A DNA stretch of 64,000 nt from Bradyrhizobium sp. (GTDB lineage: Bacteria > Pseudomonadota > Alphaproteobacteria > Rhizobiales > Xanthobacteraceae), in the NCBI RefSeq assembly GCF_022844465.1, contig NZ_JALHLP010000001.1:1-64000 (forward strand), written 5' to 3'. Below are positions 35,770-45,426 of the stretch, piece by piece (the first letter of the stretch is position 1; the number at the start of each line of letters is the position of its first letter). The position numbers and the translations under genes were made by a program. Under the pieces are notes generated by a model that was not told where the DNA came from, made no database searches, and saw only the letters and a program-made list of their open reading frames with translations.

Positions 35770-37440
35770 TTATTTCGCGCGATCGAGTTGCGTTATTCCG
35801 GCGATCGGTCCCTCCTCGACCGTCAGCAGCGCGAGTTGCCCCAGAAATGCCGAGACATCGCAGCGAGCCAGCAGCCGGCACCCGTAATAGCGTCGCACCA
35901 GGGACAGGTTCGACGCCGCTGCCGGCCCCGGCTGGAACAAGATGGTCGCCTGCGGACCGGTGGGATCGATATGGCGAAATGCGCTGCCGTCGGCCGTTTG
36001 AGCCCCTTTCATTTCCTGCAGGATGCTGGGCCGCTCCGCCTGCTGACTGAATCCCAGATAGGCTCGATTGCCCCAGGCGAGCCGGAGCATTCCCGACACT
36101 TCCGGAATGCCGAACGTCGCATGGCGTGACGGGAAACTGACGAAGCCGTCGTTGACACTGAAGACCGTTGCCGCCGGCTTCGCCATGGCAGCGAGGCCGC
36201 GGGTGAACGCTTCCTGCTTCAGCGCCCTCGCCTGCAAGAAAACATACCCGTCCCACAACGTCGCCATCGACAGGATCGATGCCAGCCCGAAAACGACAGC
36301 GAAAGCCGCGTGCTCGTCAACCCACATCTGCGCCTGCCGCTTGAGCCAGAGAAGGCTCAGCGCCGACGGTACTCCGAACATCAGCAGGTGCCTGCTTTCG
36401 TAGAAATGATTCGACGCCTGAAGACCGGCGACGAGATAGGGCAGCGACAACGCCAGGAAAACGCCGACGCAAAGCAACAGCGGCAGCGCTGCTGACTTTG
36501 CCGGCCTACTGGTTTGCCTCCGTATCGGACCAATCAGAAAGAAGCCGACCGTGATCAAGACGGCCGCCACGGCCAACGCTAGCGTGTTGGCAGCCGCCGC
36601 CCGCGCGGCGCTTGTCAGAACATCCCTGTAGCCGGCCAGAAAGAAGCTTCGCCAACCGTCCATCAACTCCGCAAGCGCTGGAAGATGGGCGTTGTAGTGG
36701 CCGGTATAGACGCCCACCCGTGGAAACCAGATATTGAGGGCGCCCCAGTAAACCAGTGGAAGCACGATCAGGTCAGGATACTTGGCTCCGTACTGCCACA
36801 CGGACCGCAGCGCGCGCGGGATCGGGCGGTGCCCGGTGTTGCTGCGCCATGTCGCAATGAAGACTCCTGCCATCATGAAGGCGTACAGCACCATCGTCGA
36901 ATTGAGCGCGAAGCTCAAAAGAAACAGCATCAGGGCTGCGATACGAAGCAGGACATGTCGTGCGCCGGATGCGGCGAAGGCGAGCATCAATATCCATCCG
37001 CCGACGAACAGCAGGCCGAAACTGAAGACGTAGAGAGCATTCGCCTTGCCCGCCCAAAGCTGATAGCCGGGATAAGTCCAGACGATCAGCGCAAATCCTG
37101 TCGCCTCGGACAGGGTCAGCAGCCGGAGTCGCGTCGCCGATCGCATCAGGCAGACGGCTCCGGCACAGATGCCCGTCAACGCCAGTACCTTCATCACCAG
37201 GATCGGCTCGCCCGTCAGATTGGCGAGATAGTAGTAGCTGAAGAAAACCGGATGACCCGCGCCGTTCAACAGGAAGTCGATATCAACCGCGTAGTCCGGA
37301 CGCGGCATCAGGACGAGCCAGTCGTCCATGAACAGCGCATCGTTCAGCATCATCGGTGCATGGGCGGCCAGCAGCAGGACCAGAAGAATGACGATAGCGC
37401 GAATCGAAGAGGGCGTTTCGGGGCCGCTGAGAGAAATCAT
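35770..37440 (-). CDS. polytopic membrane protein, GT-C glycosyltransferase-like
   Basis: 556 residues, about ten transmembrane segments. After the first helix comes ALFMDDWLVLM (D39-D40), again the first-loop acidic pair expected of GT-C enzymes using polyprenyl-phosphate donors. It resembles the protein at 30399 in size, topology and the DDW placement. It is on the minus strand and convergent with the long operon (23-bp gap). Its 5' end faces the small membrane gene at 37577. Confidence 0.62.
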   Translation of the reverse strand: MISLSGPETPSSIRAIVILLVLLLAAHAPMMLNDALFMDDWLVLMPRPDYAVDIDFLLNGAGHPVFFSYYYLANLTGEPILVMKVLALTGICAGAVCLMRSATRLRLLTLSEATGFALIVWTYPGYQLWAGKANALYVFSFGLLFVGGWILMLAFAASGARHVLLRIAALMLFLLSFALNSTMVLYAFMMAGVFIATWRSNTGHRPIPRALRSVWQYGAKYPDLIVLPLVYWGALNIWFPRVGVYTGHYNAHLPALAELMDGWRSFFLAGYRDVLTSAARAAAANTLALAVAAVLITVGFFLIGPIRRQTSRPAKSAALPLLLCVGVFLALSLPYLVAGLQASNHFYESRHLLMFGVPSALSLLWLKRQAQMWVDEHAAFAVVFGLASILSMATLWDGYVFLQARALKQEAFTRGLAAMAKPAATVFSVNDGFVSFPSRHATFGIPEVSGMLRLAWGNRAYLGFSQQAERPSILQEMKGAQTADGSAFRHIDPTGPQATILFQPGPAAASNLSLVRRYYGCRLLARCDVSAFLGQLALLTVEEGPIAGITQLDRAK

Positions 37441-37576
37441 TCTTGCTCCTTGACGGAGTGGAAACTGTCACGCCCAACAAGCCGGAGCAATGCCGCCGAC
37501 ACTCTGCCCCAGGATGATTGACCAGAAAAACGCAAGCTCATATAGACGGAGGTTTCCGGAGGGCGCATTAAGCGTC

Positions 37577-38107
37577 ATGGTCGGCTTGGTGACTCCAGCA
37601 ATGAACTTCTTACCCGGGCCGGCGCAAACGGCCGCGATCTGCCTTGGCATCGCGCTACCGCTGCTGCTGCTCTGTTACGCGCGCATCCCCGGCATTCGCG
37701 GCGCCGGCAGCCGTTTTCGAATCGGCTGCGCCACAGCAGCGGCGCTTTTTGCGATCGCGTGCGCCGTCTTGCCTGGCGAACGCCGCATCGACGACGTTGC
37801 CGGCGGCATCCTGCTTCTGGCGACGGCCATGCTGCTGGTCTATGTGTTCTGGGGCTTGCTGGCCTGGGGATTTACGCTGACGCTGCTGACCACGCTCGCA
37901 CAGGCCGGGCGGCCTCTCACCGAGGAGCAATGGGCCGCCGCCTACACGCAGGGCGGAGATATCGGCAAGTTTGCCCGCAACCGGCTGAAGCTGCTGCTCG
38001 GGTCGGGAATGGTTGCCGTCACAGGCGACACCATTGCCGCGACATCCAGCGGCATGGCGATCGCCCGCCTCGCCAGGCTGGTGCGGCTCGCGACGGGGCT
38101 GCGCTAG
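37577..38107 (+). CDS. small polytopic membrane protein, unknown function
   Basis: 176 residues from ATG 37577; an earlier in-frame ATG at 37490 is also open. Three to four hydrophobic helices (AICLGIALPLLLLCYA, AAALFAIACAVL, GGILLLATAMLLVYVFWGLLAWGFTL) precede a cytoplasmic tail with EEQWAAAYTQGGDIGKFARNR. No family recognised. Its stop is directly followed, with no gap, by the ATG of the next membrane protein, so the two are translationally linked and may form a complex. Confidence 0.6.
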   Translation: MVGLVTPAMNFLPGPAQTAAICLGIALPLLLLCYARIPGIRGAGSRFRIGCATAAALFAIACAVLPGERRIDDVAGGILLLATAMLLVYVFWGLLAWGFTLTLLTTLAQAGRPLTEEQWAAAYTQGGDIGKFARNRLKLLLGSGMVAVTGDTIAATSSGMAIARLARLVRLATGLR

Positions 38108-38605
38108 ATGATGTCGTTTGTTGTGGGGATCGCGGGCGTGGCCGTATTCTCAGTCCTGGCCCGCGTCATGCAATCGGCGGCGCGGGGAACGTCCCCGGTG
38201 GCGATCCTCGCGATCGCAGCCATCCTTTCGCATCTGGCGAGCGTGGCACTCGGCATCATCTACGTGCCACAATTCCAGTACTGGAGTGCCGCTTCCATCT
38301 TCAGCTTTGGCGTGATGAGTTACGTCTTTGTGTTTGGCGCCGTTTATAAATCGGTCTCTCTGGAAGTCTTGCTCGCTGTCGCCGGCCACCCCGACCGCGC
38401 GGTTCCGCTGCCATACATCGTGGGGCATCAAGTCCCCGAAATTTTTCGAGGGCGGATCCAGATCCTGATCGAATCCGGTCTCGTCGAGCAAATCGGCTCC
38501 ACATTTGCGGCGACCGCGGCCGGTGAAAGGCTCGCTGCCCGCATCGCGCGTCTGCGCCGGATGTTTGCGATCGGCGACAGCGGCCTGTACGATTTTCCTG
38601 ACTGA
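38108..38605 (+). CDS. membrane protein with possible winged-helix C-terminus
   Basis: 165 residues. The N-terminal half has three hydrophobic helices (VVGIAGVAVFSVLARVM; PVAILAIAAILSHLASVALGII; SIFSFGVMSYVFVFGAVY). The soluble C-terminal half (about 85-160) reads as a winged helix: PLPYIVGHQVPEIFRGRI, a recognition-like helix RIQILIESGLVEQ and a wing GSTFAATAAGERLAAR. A membrane-tethered DNA- or protein-binding role is an inference only. It is immediately downstream of 37577 and 134 bp before the GT2 gene. Confidence 0.6.
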   Translation: MMSFVVGIAGVAVFSVLARVMQSAARGTSPVAILAIAAILSHLASVALGIIYVPQFQYWSAASIFSFGVMSYVFVFGAVYKSVSLEVLLAVAGHPDRAVPLPYIVGHQVPEIFRGRIQILIESGLVEQIGSTFAATAAGERLAARIARLRRMFAIGDSGLYDFPD

Positions 38606-38739
38606 GCACCGACAGGAAAACGCTTGGATTTCAAGTACGTGTCCTCTCTTAGCTTTGGACACGCGTCGGCGCGGTCTTGTCTAGTCCACTGCAATGACGT
38701 AGAGCTTCGACACCGACTCTCGCGCTGCAGGAACAGGGC

Positions 38740-39504
38740 ATGGTGTCAACTCCCAAGCCGGACAAAAGACTCACCATCGTCGTTCCGGCCCTCAATGAAG
38801 AGGACAGCATCGCTGACACCGTACGCGGTATCCTGCCGCTCGCGCGCGATCTGCTTGACGATTTCGAGATCTTCCTGGTCGATGACGGCAGCACCGATGC
38901 GACCGGATCGATCATGGACCGTTTCGCAGCCAATGATCCCAGGATCAACGTCATCCATCATTCGGAACGTCAAGGTGTTGGCGCTGCCTTTGAAACTGCG
39001 CTCAAGCGTGCAAGGTTCGATTTGATCACGCTGATCCCCGGCGATCATGCCTTTCAAGACGAGGGCATCGCCAGGATGTTCAGGGCGGCCGGGTCCGCCA
39101 ACATCGTGGTCACCTACCGCGACAACCAGTCGAACCGGTCACTCAACCGCGCATTTCAGTCGCATTCGCTGCGGTTTATTCTGAATTGCCTGTTCGGCTT
39201 CTGGTTGGTCGACTACCACAGCATGATCGTCTATCCGGTGAAATGGCTGCGACAGGTCACCGTCAAGGCCGACGGCTATGGCTATCAGATCTGCGCGTTG
39301 ATCTCGCTGCTGCAGCTCGGCCTGAGCTATGTCCAGGTTCCCGTGAGCCTGAACGCGGAGCTGAAGGGTTCCTCACGTGCGCTGCGTCCGCACACCTATC
39401 TTGACCTCGGCCTCACGATCGTCTCCCTGCTCCGTCGCGTTCCGATCCGACATGTTGATGTCAGCCAGGTTCCCGCAGACGTCGAACAGACTTTGGCGCG
39501 CTAG
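38740..39504 (+). CDS. GT2 glycosyltransferase, polyprenyl-phosphate sugar synthase (DPM1-like)
   Basis: 254 residues. LTIVVPALNEEDSIADTV (11-28), the nucleotide-sugar motif FLVDDGSTDAT (46-56) and LIPGDHAFQDEGI define a GT2 domain of the dolichol-phosphate-mannose synthase type. It would move a sugar from its nucleotide to polyprenyl phosphate on the cytoplasmic face, providing the donor for GT-C enzymes such as those at 30399 and 35770. There are no C-terminal transmembrane helices, unlike GtrB. The closing gene of the carbohydrate island. Confidence 0.85.
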   Translation: MVSTPKPDKRLTIVVPALNEEDSIADTVRGILPLARDLLDDFEIFLVDDGSTDATGSIMDRFAANDPRINVIHHSERQGVGAAFETALKRARFDLITLIPGDHAFQDEGIARMFRAAGSANIVVTYRDNQSNRSLNRAFQSHSLRFILNCLFGFWLVDYHSMIVYPVKWLRQVTVKADGYGYQICALISLLQLGLSYVQVPVSLNAELKGSSRALRPHTYLDLGLTIVSLLRRVPIRHVDVSQVPADVEQTLAR

Positions 39505-39761
39505 GTTTCCGGCGATCTGACGGCCGGGCGCTTGCGCAGCCGCGGCATGCTGCCTGGCGGGTATGCCGGCCTGCCCCATGGTCCCTCGCGTGGATCACCA
39601 ACGGACTCGGGGAATAACCCATCCACCGTCATTTGCCCGTCGTGTCAAAAATGTCGCACGCGATCGCTTAAGGCATCGATTCCAGCGATACTAGGCTACT
39701 GTGCATGGGGTTGTTTTCGAAATTTTCTGCCTAGGTCCGTGCGACGAGCGCGGGCCTGCGC
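39505..39761. other. convergent intergenic region between GT2 and glmU
   Basis: 257 bp without a gene. The stretch around 39700-39725 (catggggttgttttcgaaat) resembles, from memory, a tail sequence seen between genes in Bradyrhizobium genomes and could be a degraded repeat. No clear hairpin with a T-run was found for either convergent gene. Confidence 0.3.
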
Positions 39762-41123
39762 CTATCCCTCCTTCGGCGTCGCCTTGGCCTTCGTCTTCAT
39801 CTCGCGGTAGCGCTTGGCTCCGCCCTCGCGGGTGGTTTGCTCGCCGCGCTCCACCGCCATCGCGTCATCGGGCACGTCCCTGGTGATGACGGAGCCCGAA
39901 CCGATATAGGCGCCCTCGCCGATCTTGACCGGGGCTACCAGCGAGGAATTGGAGCCGACGAACGCGCCCTTGCCGATCAGTGTCTTGTGCTTGGCGAAAC
40001 CGTCATAGTTGCAGATGATGGTGCCCGCGCCGAGATTGGCATTGGCGCCGACATCGGCGTCGCCGACATAGGAGAGATGGTTGATCTTGACGCCGGTCCC
40101 GAGCGTCACGGCCTTGGTTTCCACGAAGTTGCCGATCTTCACGCCGTCGCCGAGCGAGGAGCCGGGCCGCAGCCTTGCAAAGGGCCCGACCGACGCCTTC
40201 TTGCCGATCGAGGCCTGCACCAGGTGCGAGAACGAACGGATCACCGCGCCGTCGGCGATCGTGACGCCGGGACCGATCACCACAAAGGGCTCGATCGTGA
40301 CGTCGTTGCCGAATTTGGTATCGGCGGCGAGATAGACCGTATCGGGCGCAATCAGCGTCACGCCGGCATCGAGCGCCGCCTGGCGCAACCTCGCCTGCAT
40401 CACCTGCTCGGCCTCCGCGAGCTGGGCCTTGGTGTTGATGCCGCGCACTTCGTCCTCGCTGGTTTCGATCACGACGGCCTCCAAGCCCATGTCCCTGACA
40501 ATAGCGACGGCATCGACGAGATAATACTCGCCCTTGCTGTTGGTGTTCCCGATCCGATCCAGGATCTCCAGCGCGCGGTGGCCATCGAAGGCCATGACGC
40601 CGGCATTGCATAGCGTGACCTGGCGCTCCTCGTCGCTGGCGTCGGCATGCTCGCGGATCGCCGCCAGGCGGCCGCCATCGAGCAGCAGCCGGCCATAGCC
40701 GGTCGGGTCGTTGGCCTGGAAGCCCAGCACGACGAGCGCGGCCCCTTGTTGCAGCGGAGCGCGCAGCCGCTCGAGTGTTGCTGCCGATATCAGCGGGGTG
40801 TCACCGAACGCGACCAGCAAGTCGTCGGCCCCGCGCGCGATGGCGGCGCGGGCCGCCAGCACCGCGTGCGCCGTGCCCAGGCGCTCGGTCTGGACGAAGG
40901 TGGCGGCGTCGGGGCGGACGCGCCTGGCTTCGTCGGCAACCGCCTCGTGGTCCGGACCGACCACGACCGCCAGCCTCGCCCCGGCGTCTTGCGGGGAAGC
41001 GGCCAGCACATGGGCCAGCAGCGACCGGCCGGCGACGGGGTGCATGACTTTCGGCAGCGAGGAGCGCATCCGCGTTCCCTCGCCCGCCGCAAGCACCACA
41101 GTCAGGCTGGATCGGTCGATCAT
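39762..41123 (-). CDS. glmU: bifunctional GlcNAc-1-P uridyltransferase / GlcN-1-P acetyltransferase GlmU
   Basis: 453 residues, normal length. GlmU makes UDP-GlcNAc in two steps. The N-terminal pyrophosphorylase starts [13 protein letters not shown] (9-21) with [18 protein letters not shown] and AFGDTPLI. The C-terminal left-handed beta-helix has hexapeptide repeats ([40 protein letters not shown]). The tail [11 protein letters not shown] is basic. Downstream of glmS in the pathway, its product feeds both peptidoglycan and the surface polysaccharides made nearby. It diverges from the SPOR-like gene at 41283. Confidence 0.98.
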   Translation of the reverse strand: MIDRSSLTVVLAAGEGTRMRSSLPKVMHPVAGRSLLAHVLAASPQDAGARLAVVVGPDHEAVADEARRVRPDAATFVQTERLGTAHAVLAARAAIARGADDLLVAFGDTPLISAATLERLRAPLQQGAALVVLGFQANDPTGYGRLLLDGGRLAAIREHADASDEERQVTLCNAGVMAFDGHRALEILDRIGNTNSKGEYYLVDAVAIVRDMGLEAVVIETSEDEVRGINTKAQLAEAEQVMQARLRQAALDAGVTLIAPDTVYLAADTKFGNDVTIEPFVVIGPGVTIADGAVIRSFSHLVQASIGKKASVGPFARLRPGSSLGDGVKIGNFVETKAVTLGTGVKINHLSYVGDADVGANANLGAGTIICNYDGFAKHKTLIGKGAFVGSNSSLVAPVKIGEGAYIGSGSVITRDVPDDAMAVERGEQTTREGGAKRYREMKTKAKATPKEG

Positions 41124-41282
41124 TCTTTTCCTTCAGCGAGCCCCGGCCGGCCGTCTTTAATAGTTTTCCCCTGGAGATCAAACCGATTCGCTCTCGCGGA
41201 ACGGTCCGAATTTAAGGCAAGCTTGGATTTCCTGTTAATGTTTGTGGTCTGATTCGGGTGGCCTGAAGGGGGTCAAGGACGC

Positions 41283-42551
41283 TTGGCCAAGAATCCAAAC
41301 CATCTCGCGAGCGGCCTCGACACGGATGACGCCGGTGGAGTCATGAGCGGTCTATTGGCCGAGGAAGACGAATTCGACCGCCGCACCCTGTGGCGCGTCG
41401 GATCGTGGGGCGTCGGCGCGACCACCGCCGTGATTCTGGCCGTGATGGCCAACCAGTCGTCGTTCGGCGCCAAGCGCGATCCCCTGATCGCGATCGATCA
41501 GACCCGGCAGACCCAGCAAATTCAGTTGGAGGCCAAGGAGGCCCAGAACGAAGCGCGACGGCTCGCTTCCGCCATTGAAACGCTCAACAGCGATCGGGAT
41601 CGGCTGTATTCTCGTGTCACCAGCCTGGAACAGGGGCTCGACTCCGTCACCGGAAACGTTGCCCGACAGAATTCTCCCGCGAATTCCGGACCCCAGTCCA
41701 GCCAGGTTTCGACACCGGCCCCGGCGGTGGCGGCGGTCACGGCCACCCCCGCCGCGCCGGCGATCGCCGACAAGCCACTGACCGCAACCGCCATGGATCT
41801 GAGCCTGGCCCCGGTCGCAAAGGATACCGCCAAGTCCGAACCCAGCCGGCCCGAACCACCCCGTCCGGAAGCCGCGAAAACCGAAGCAGCTGGAGCCGAG
41901 CCGGCAAAGATAGATACCGTAAGGTCTGCCGTCGCGAAGGCAGAGACCGCGAAGATCCCGCCTGCCCCGCTGGCAACGCAATCGGTCCTGGCCCCGACCG
42001 ATTCCGCGGTCGGACAATCGATCGAGCCGAGCAAGGCGTTAGCTACGGTTGTTGCGCGCCCGATCCCGGAGGTCGTGGCCCTGGCCCCGACCGAAGGCGA
42101 CGCAGACCCGGACGAAGCCGGCTCGCCAAGGATCGCCCTGCAGCGAACAGAATTCGGCGTTGACCTTGGCAGCGCCAATTCGGTCAACGGCCTGCGCGCG
42201 CTCTGGCGTGGGCTGCTGAAATCGAAATCGAACACGCCGTTGACCGGGCTCCGCCCGATCATTGTCGTCAAGGAAGGCACCAACGGCCTTGGCATGCAGC
42301 TTCGGCTGGTGGCGGGTCCGTTGAACGACGCGGGCGCCGCCGCCAGGATTTGCGCGGTGCTGGCCGAGAACAAGCGCGGCTGCGAAACTGCGATTTTCGA
42401 CGGCCAGCGGCTGTCGGAGGATCCGCCGGCGACGCCGCGGCTCACCCAGCGCGGGCGTGGCGCGGCCAAGCGGGCGGCGATCGCCGACGAGGCGGCGAAG
42501 AAGCCGGAACCGCCCACCGCAACAGTGTCGCTCTTCGGCAAGAGGAACTAG
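41283..42551 (+). CDS. membrane-anchored SPOR-like envelope protein
   Basis: 422 residues from TTG 41283, which has AAGGA about six nucleotides upstream; ATG 41343 is an alternative. A short cytoplasmic part is followed by one transmembrane helix (about 41-58), a coiled-coil-like stretch (about 72-112), a long Ala/Pro/Lys-rich linker (about 122-240) and a C-terminal globular part (about 300-375) with GLRPIIVVKEGTNGLGMQLRLVAGPL that resembles a SPOR peptidoglycan-binding domain. This layout suits a periplasm-spanning cell-envelope protein. Divergent from glmU. Confidence 0.65.
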   Translation: MAKNPNHLASGLDTDDAGGVMSGLLAEEDEFDRRTLWRVGSWGVGATTAVILAVMANQSSFGAKRDPLIAIDQTRQTQQIQLEAKEAQNEARRLASAIETLNSDRDRLYSRVTSLEQGLDSVTGNVARQNSPANSGPQSSQVSTPAPAVAAVTATPAAPAIADKPLTATAMDLSLAPVAKDTAKSEPSRPEPPRPEAAKTEAAGAEPAKIDTVRSAVAKAETAKIPPAPLATQSVLAPTDSAVGQSIEPSKALATVVARPIPEVVALAPTEGDADPDEAGSPRIALQRTEFGVDLGSANSVNGLRALWRGLLKSKSNTPLTGLRPIIVVKEGTNGLGMQLRLVAGPLNDAGAAARICAVLAENKRGCETAIFDGQRLSEDPPATPRLTQRGRGAAKRAAIADEAAKKPEPPTATVSLFGKRN

Positions 42552-42650
42552 CGGGAGTGGATGGAATACCGGGGTTTATGATCGCTTGTTGACCCGCACA
42601 GCCGGTATCGGCAACTTGTCCTGAACCGCAATCCCGATCATATTCACGCG

Positions 42651-43031
42651 ATGAAAAAATCCCCGTTCCGCCTCACGCCCTATCAGGTTCAATTTCTGCT
42701 CGTGGTTGGTTTCGTGACCGTCGGCTATGCGCTTTATTTGCGCTATCTCGCGATCGAGTTGTCGACGGTCGCTTTGGCCTGCGATGCCGGCCAGCAGACC
42801 CTGCTGTGCAAGTCGCGCGCGCTTGCCACCTACCTTTTCAAGAATTCCGTGTTCGGGATCGTCGCGCTCGTGATTGCGGTGCTCCACGTCATGCGACCGT
42901 CGATCGTGCTGTTGACCGGCGGGCTGATCGCGGCCGGATTTGGCATCGTGCTCTACAACGTCGCCATGGCGGGGATCGCGATCGGGCTGCTTATCCTGGG
43001 ATTTGCGCGGCCCGCGCCCGCAACAGCGTGA
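42651..43031 (+). CDS. small four-TM membrane protein, unknown function
   Basis: 126 residues, MKKSPFRLTPYQVQFLLVVG at the start, with four hydrophobic helices and two cysteines in the first periplasmic loop (ALACDAGQQTLLCKSRA) that could pair. I do not recognise a named family. Its 3' end overlaps the end of the convergent ndvC-like gene by 41 bp (42991-43031), so both coding sequences share that stretch in opposite directions. Confidence 0.7.
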   Translation: MKKSPFRLTPYQVQFLLVVGFVTVGYALYLRYLAIELSTVALACDAGQQTLLCKSRALATYLFKNSVFGIVALVIAVLHVMRPSIVLLTGGLIAAGFGIVLYNVAMAGIAIGLLILGFARPAPATA

Positions 43032-44616
43032 TCGCCAGCAGCAGGTAGATTACGCAGGTCCACATCGACTGCCAGTTCTGGTTGCCCTCGTTGAACCCGG
43101 TGTAGAGTGCCGTTGCCACCAGTAGTCCGGCAAAGGCGGACTCGGCGATCGGACGCACGCCCTCGTTTGGACGGTTGACCAGCATCAGCGCCGCAAATGG
43201 CACCACCGCCATGGTCAGCGCAGCGAACGGAAAATCGCGATAGCGCGGATCGAACACAAAGCCGAGCGCCGTCGCGGCGGCAATCAGCGTCGTCACGATC
43301 AGCACCACGCCCAGCAGCGCCGTCAGCGCCGACCCGGTCCGGCCATCGCGCGGGCCCAGCAGCTCCAGGAAGGTCGGCAGCGGCCGCCCCGACATCGCCG
43401 CGTTCGCGCAGAGCATCGGCGAGGCAATGGCCGCAGCCAACAGCAGCCCCCATTGCAGCCATCCGCCGGTCCCGTAGCTTTCGTAGTACATCTTGTCGAC
43501 GGCGATGCCGAGAAGCATGCCGCCGACCGTCGCCGACGTTCCGACCGCGAGCCACGACGCCAGCCGCGGTTGCCATGGCCGGCGTCGCAGCGTCAGCCAG
43601 CCGACCAGGAAGACGACGGCGCTGAGCGCCATCCCGCCTCCCATTTGCAGTTTCCAGAGCGGGTAGTTGCTGACCTGTTGGCCCGGCGGATATTTCACCG
43701 CGCGCTGTGTCGCATCGATCAAGCCCCAATAGCCGCCGACGGTGCCTTCGAGCTGGCGTTTCCACGGCTGGTCGAAGGCCTCGATCAGGTTGACCCGAAA
43801 CCCCTCACGCTTGGCCAGATCGAGTATTTCGGACACCACGCGCGCCTGGTTGGCCCGCGAGGGCAACGCGCCTTCGCGCATCCGCCCCGCGCTCGGCCAG
43901 CCGGTTTCGCCAATCAGGATTTCCTTGCCCGGAAACGCGACCACCATCCGCTTGCGAATATCGTCGACATGGCCGACAGCAAATTTCGCGCGCACCGGGA
44001 TGTCTTCCCAATAGGGAAGGATATGGATGGTGACGAAATCAACGGCTTCATAGACCTCGCGGTTGCGCAGCCAGAATTCCCAGACGTCGGCATAGGTGAC
44101 GGGGACGGTGACCTGCGGCTTGACCGAACGGATATAGGCGGCGAGGTCCGATGCCGTCATTTCCCCGCGCAGCAGCACCTCGTTGCCGACCACCAGCGCA
44201 GTGATGACATCTGGATGCTCCTTGCTCAGGGCGGCCGCGATTGAAATCTGCGCCAGGTTCTTCAGCCGGTTGCTGCTCAGCCAGATGCCCTGGATCACCT
44301 TCAGCCCGACCTTGCCGGCAATGGCGGGAACCTGGTCGAGCCCGTTCTCGGTCGAATAGGTCCGTATGCAATCCGTGATCGCGGCAAGCTGGGCCAGGTC
44401 CTGGGCGATCTGCTCCGCGCTGATATGGGTGGTCGGAACCAGCGGCGTCTGCGCCCCGCGAAATGGCGCATAGGATACACATTGCAGCTTGGCGGCGGGA
44501 TCAATCGGGGCGCGCGACAGCGAAATCGGCGTGGCCAGCCACCACCAAAGCGCCGCGATCATACCGAGCGATGACAGGAGAAGCGCCAGCGGCGTACGAA
44601 GAGAAATCGGTTCCAT
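42991..44616 (-). CDS. ndvC: NdvC-like cyclic beta-glucan synthesis protein (GH17 domain + membrane domain)
   Basis: 541 residues. After one N-terminal transmembrane helix (about 10-28), a GH17 family domain covers about 45-300 with the acid/base motif VVGNEVLLRGEM and the nucleophile motif ILIGETGWPSAG. About seven transmembrane helices follow. This matches B. japonicum NdvC in size and layout, the protein needed for the beta-1,6 linkages of cyclic beta-1,3/1,6-glucan. It probably acts on the periplasmic side as a transglycosylase. The gene is divergent from the small glucan-biosynthesis gene at 44866, across a 249-bp promoter gap. Confidence 0.85.
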   Translation of the reverse strand: MEPISLRTPLALLLSSLGMIAALWWWLATPISLSRAPIDPAAKLQCVSYAPFRGAQTPLVPTTHISAEQIAQDLAQLAAITDCIRTYSTENGLDQVPAIAGKVGLKVIQGIWLSSNRLKNLAQISIAAALSKEHPDVITALVVGNEVLLRGEMTASDLAAYIRSVKPQVTVPVTYADVWEFWLRNREVYEAVDFVTIHILPYWEDIPVRAKFAVGHVDDIRKRMVVAFPGKEILIGETGWPSAGRMREGALPSRANQARVVSEILDLAKREGFRVNLIEAFDQPWKRQLEGTVGGYWGLIDATQRAVKYPPGQQVSNYPLWKLQMGGGMALSAVVFLVGWLTLRRRPWQPRLASWLAVGTSATVGGMLLGIAVDKMYYESYGTGGWLQWGLLLAAAIASPMLCANAAMSGRPLPTFLELLGPRDGRTGSALTALLGVVLIVTTLIAAATALGFVFDPRYRDFPFAALTMAVVPFAALMLVNRPNEGVRPIAESAFAGLLVATALYTGFNEGNQNWQSMWTCVIYLLLAITLLRARAAQIPG

Positions 44617-44865
44617 CCTCCGGGCGGGGACCGTCGATTAGCCGTTCATCGGCGTCCTGCCAAGATGCACCGTGGCCTTATTCCCCGCCTTTCCCCGCCG
44701 GCGGCTTTACCACACCACGATAAAGTTGTGACTTTACTGGACAAAATCCGAAATACCCGTCATTTGAAGCGGCACGCGTCTCCGCCGCAATGGAGACCTA
44801 TTTGGACGGCAAAGCCAGCCATCATGCGAGCCGCTTTTCGCGGCAGCTAACCAATCGGGGAATGT

Positions 44866-45426
44866 ATGCGTCGTAGGCTGCTTGGTTCCAGGGCTTCGGT
44901 ATTGCGCCACGTCACCGCTGTGGGCCTGGCTCTGCTGATCGGATTGGGCGTAGCGCACGCCCAGAGCGGCCCGGCGCCCCAGGACCAACCCGCCAAGGCG
45001 CCCGCCGCCAGTTCCGCCGACGTCAACCGGGACAACCAGCGCAAGACGGACGAATTCGTCGAAGCGTCGCAGGCTATCAACGGGCCGGGCGGAAACCCCG
45101 AATGCGTCTGGCTTGGCCGCCGCGTGGTGCGCCTGATGTGGCTGGATGACCTCGATACCGCGTTCCGGCACCTCGACCTCTATGACCGATTCGGCTGCCC
45201 CGGCGGACACGTCCAGGCCACCTTCCGCTGCCTGACTCGTTTTGGCGGTCAGATCGATCCCAAGGTCGCGGAAACCCTGTCCAGCCGCATCCATGCCTGC
45301 TGGATCAATCCGGGAGTACAACCCCAGGCCGCCGCCGCGGCCAATCCGGCGGCCGCTACCGCGCCCGCCACCGCCGGCGCCGCGCCGGCGCCAGCCCCGG
45401 GCACCGCTGCGCCAGCGGCAAAGTAG
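44866..45426 (+). CDS. exported beta-1,3/1,6-glucan biosynthesis protein (NdvD-position)
   Basis: 186 residues. A signal peptide (about 1-33, LLIGLGVAHA then QSG) leads into a compact domain with four cysteines (ECVWLGRR, RFGCPGGH, TFRCLTRF, HACWIN) that suit periplasmic disulfides. The end is Ala/Pro-rich. It resembles proteins annotated as beta-1,3/1,6-glucan biosynthesis protein in Bradyrhizobium and sits between the ndvC- and ndvB-like genes, the place reported for ndvD in B. japonicum. Equivalence to ndvD is from position and memory only. Confidence 0.75.
   Translation: MRRRLLGSRASVLRHVTAVGLALLIGLGVAHAQSGPAPQDQPAKAPAASSADVNRDNQRKTDEFVEASQAINGPGGNPECVWLGRRVVRLMWLDDLDTAFRHLDLYDRFGCPGGHVQATFRCLTRFGGQIDPKVAETLSSRIHACWINPGVQPQAAAAANPAAATAPATAGAAPAPAPGTAAPAAK

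Noticed and set aside
38633..38690. Possible repeat shared with 53860-53885 (ttagctttggacac versus taagtttggacac)
   Set aside because: The match is short and imperfect and lacks inverted ends or any further similarity.
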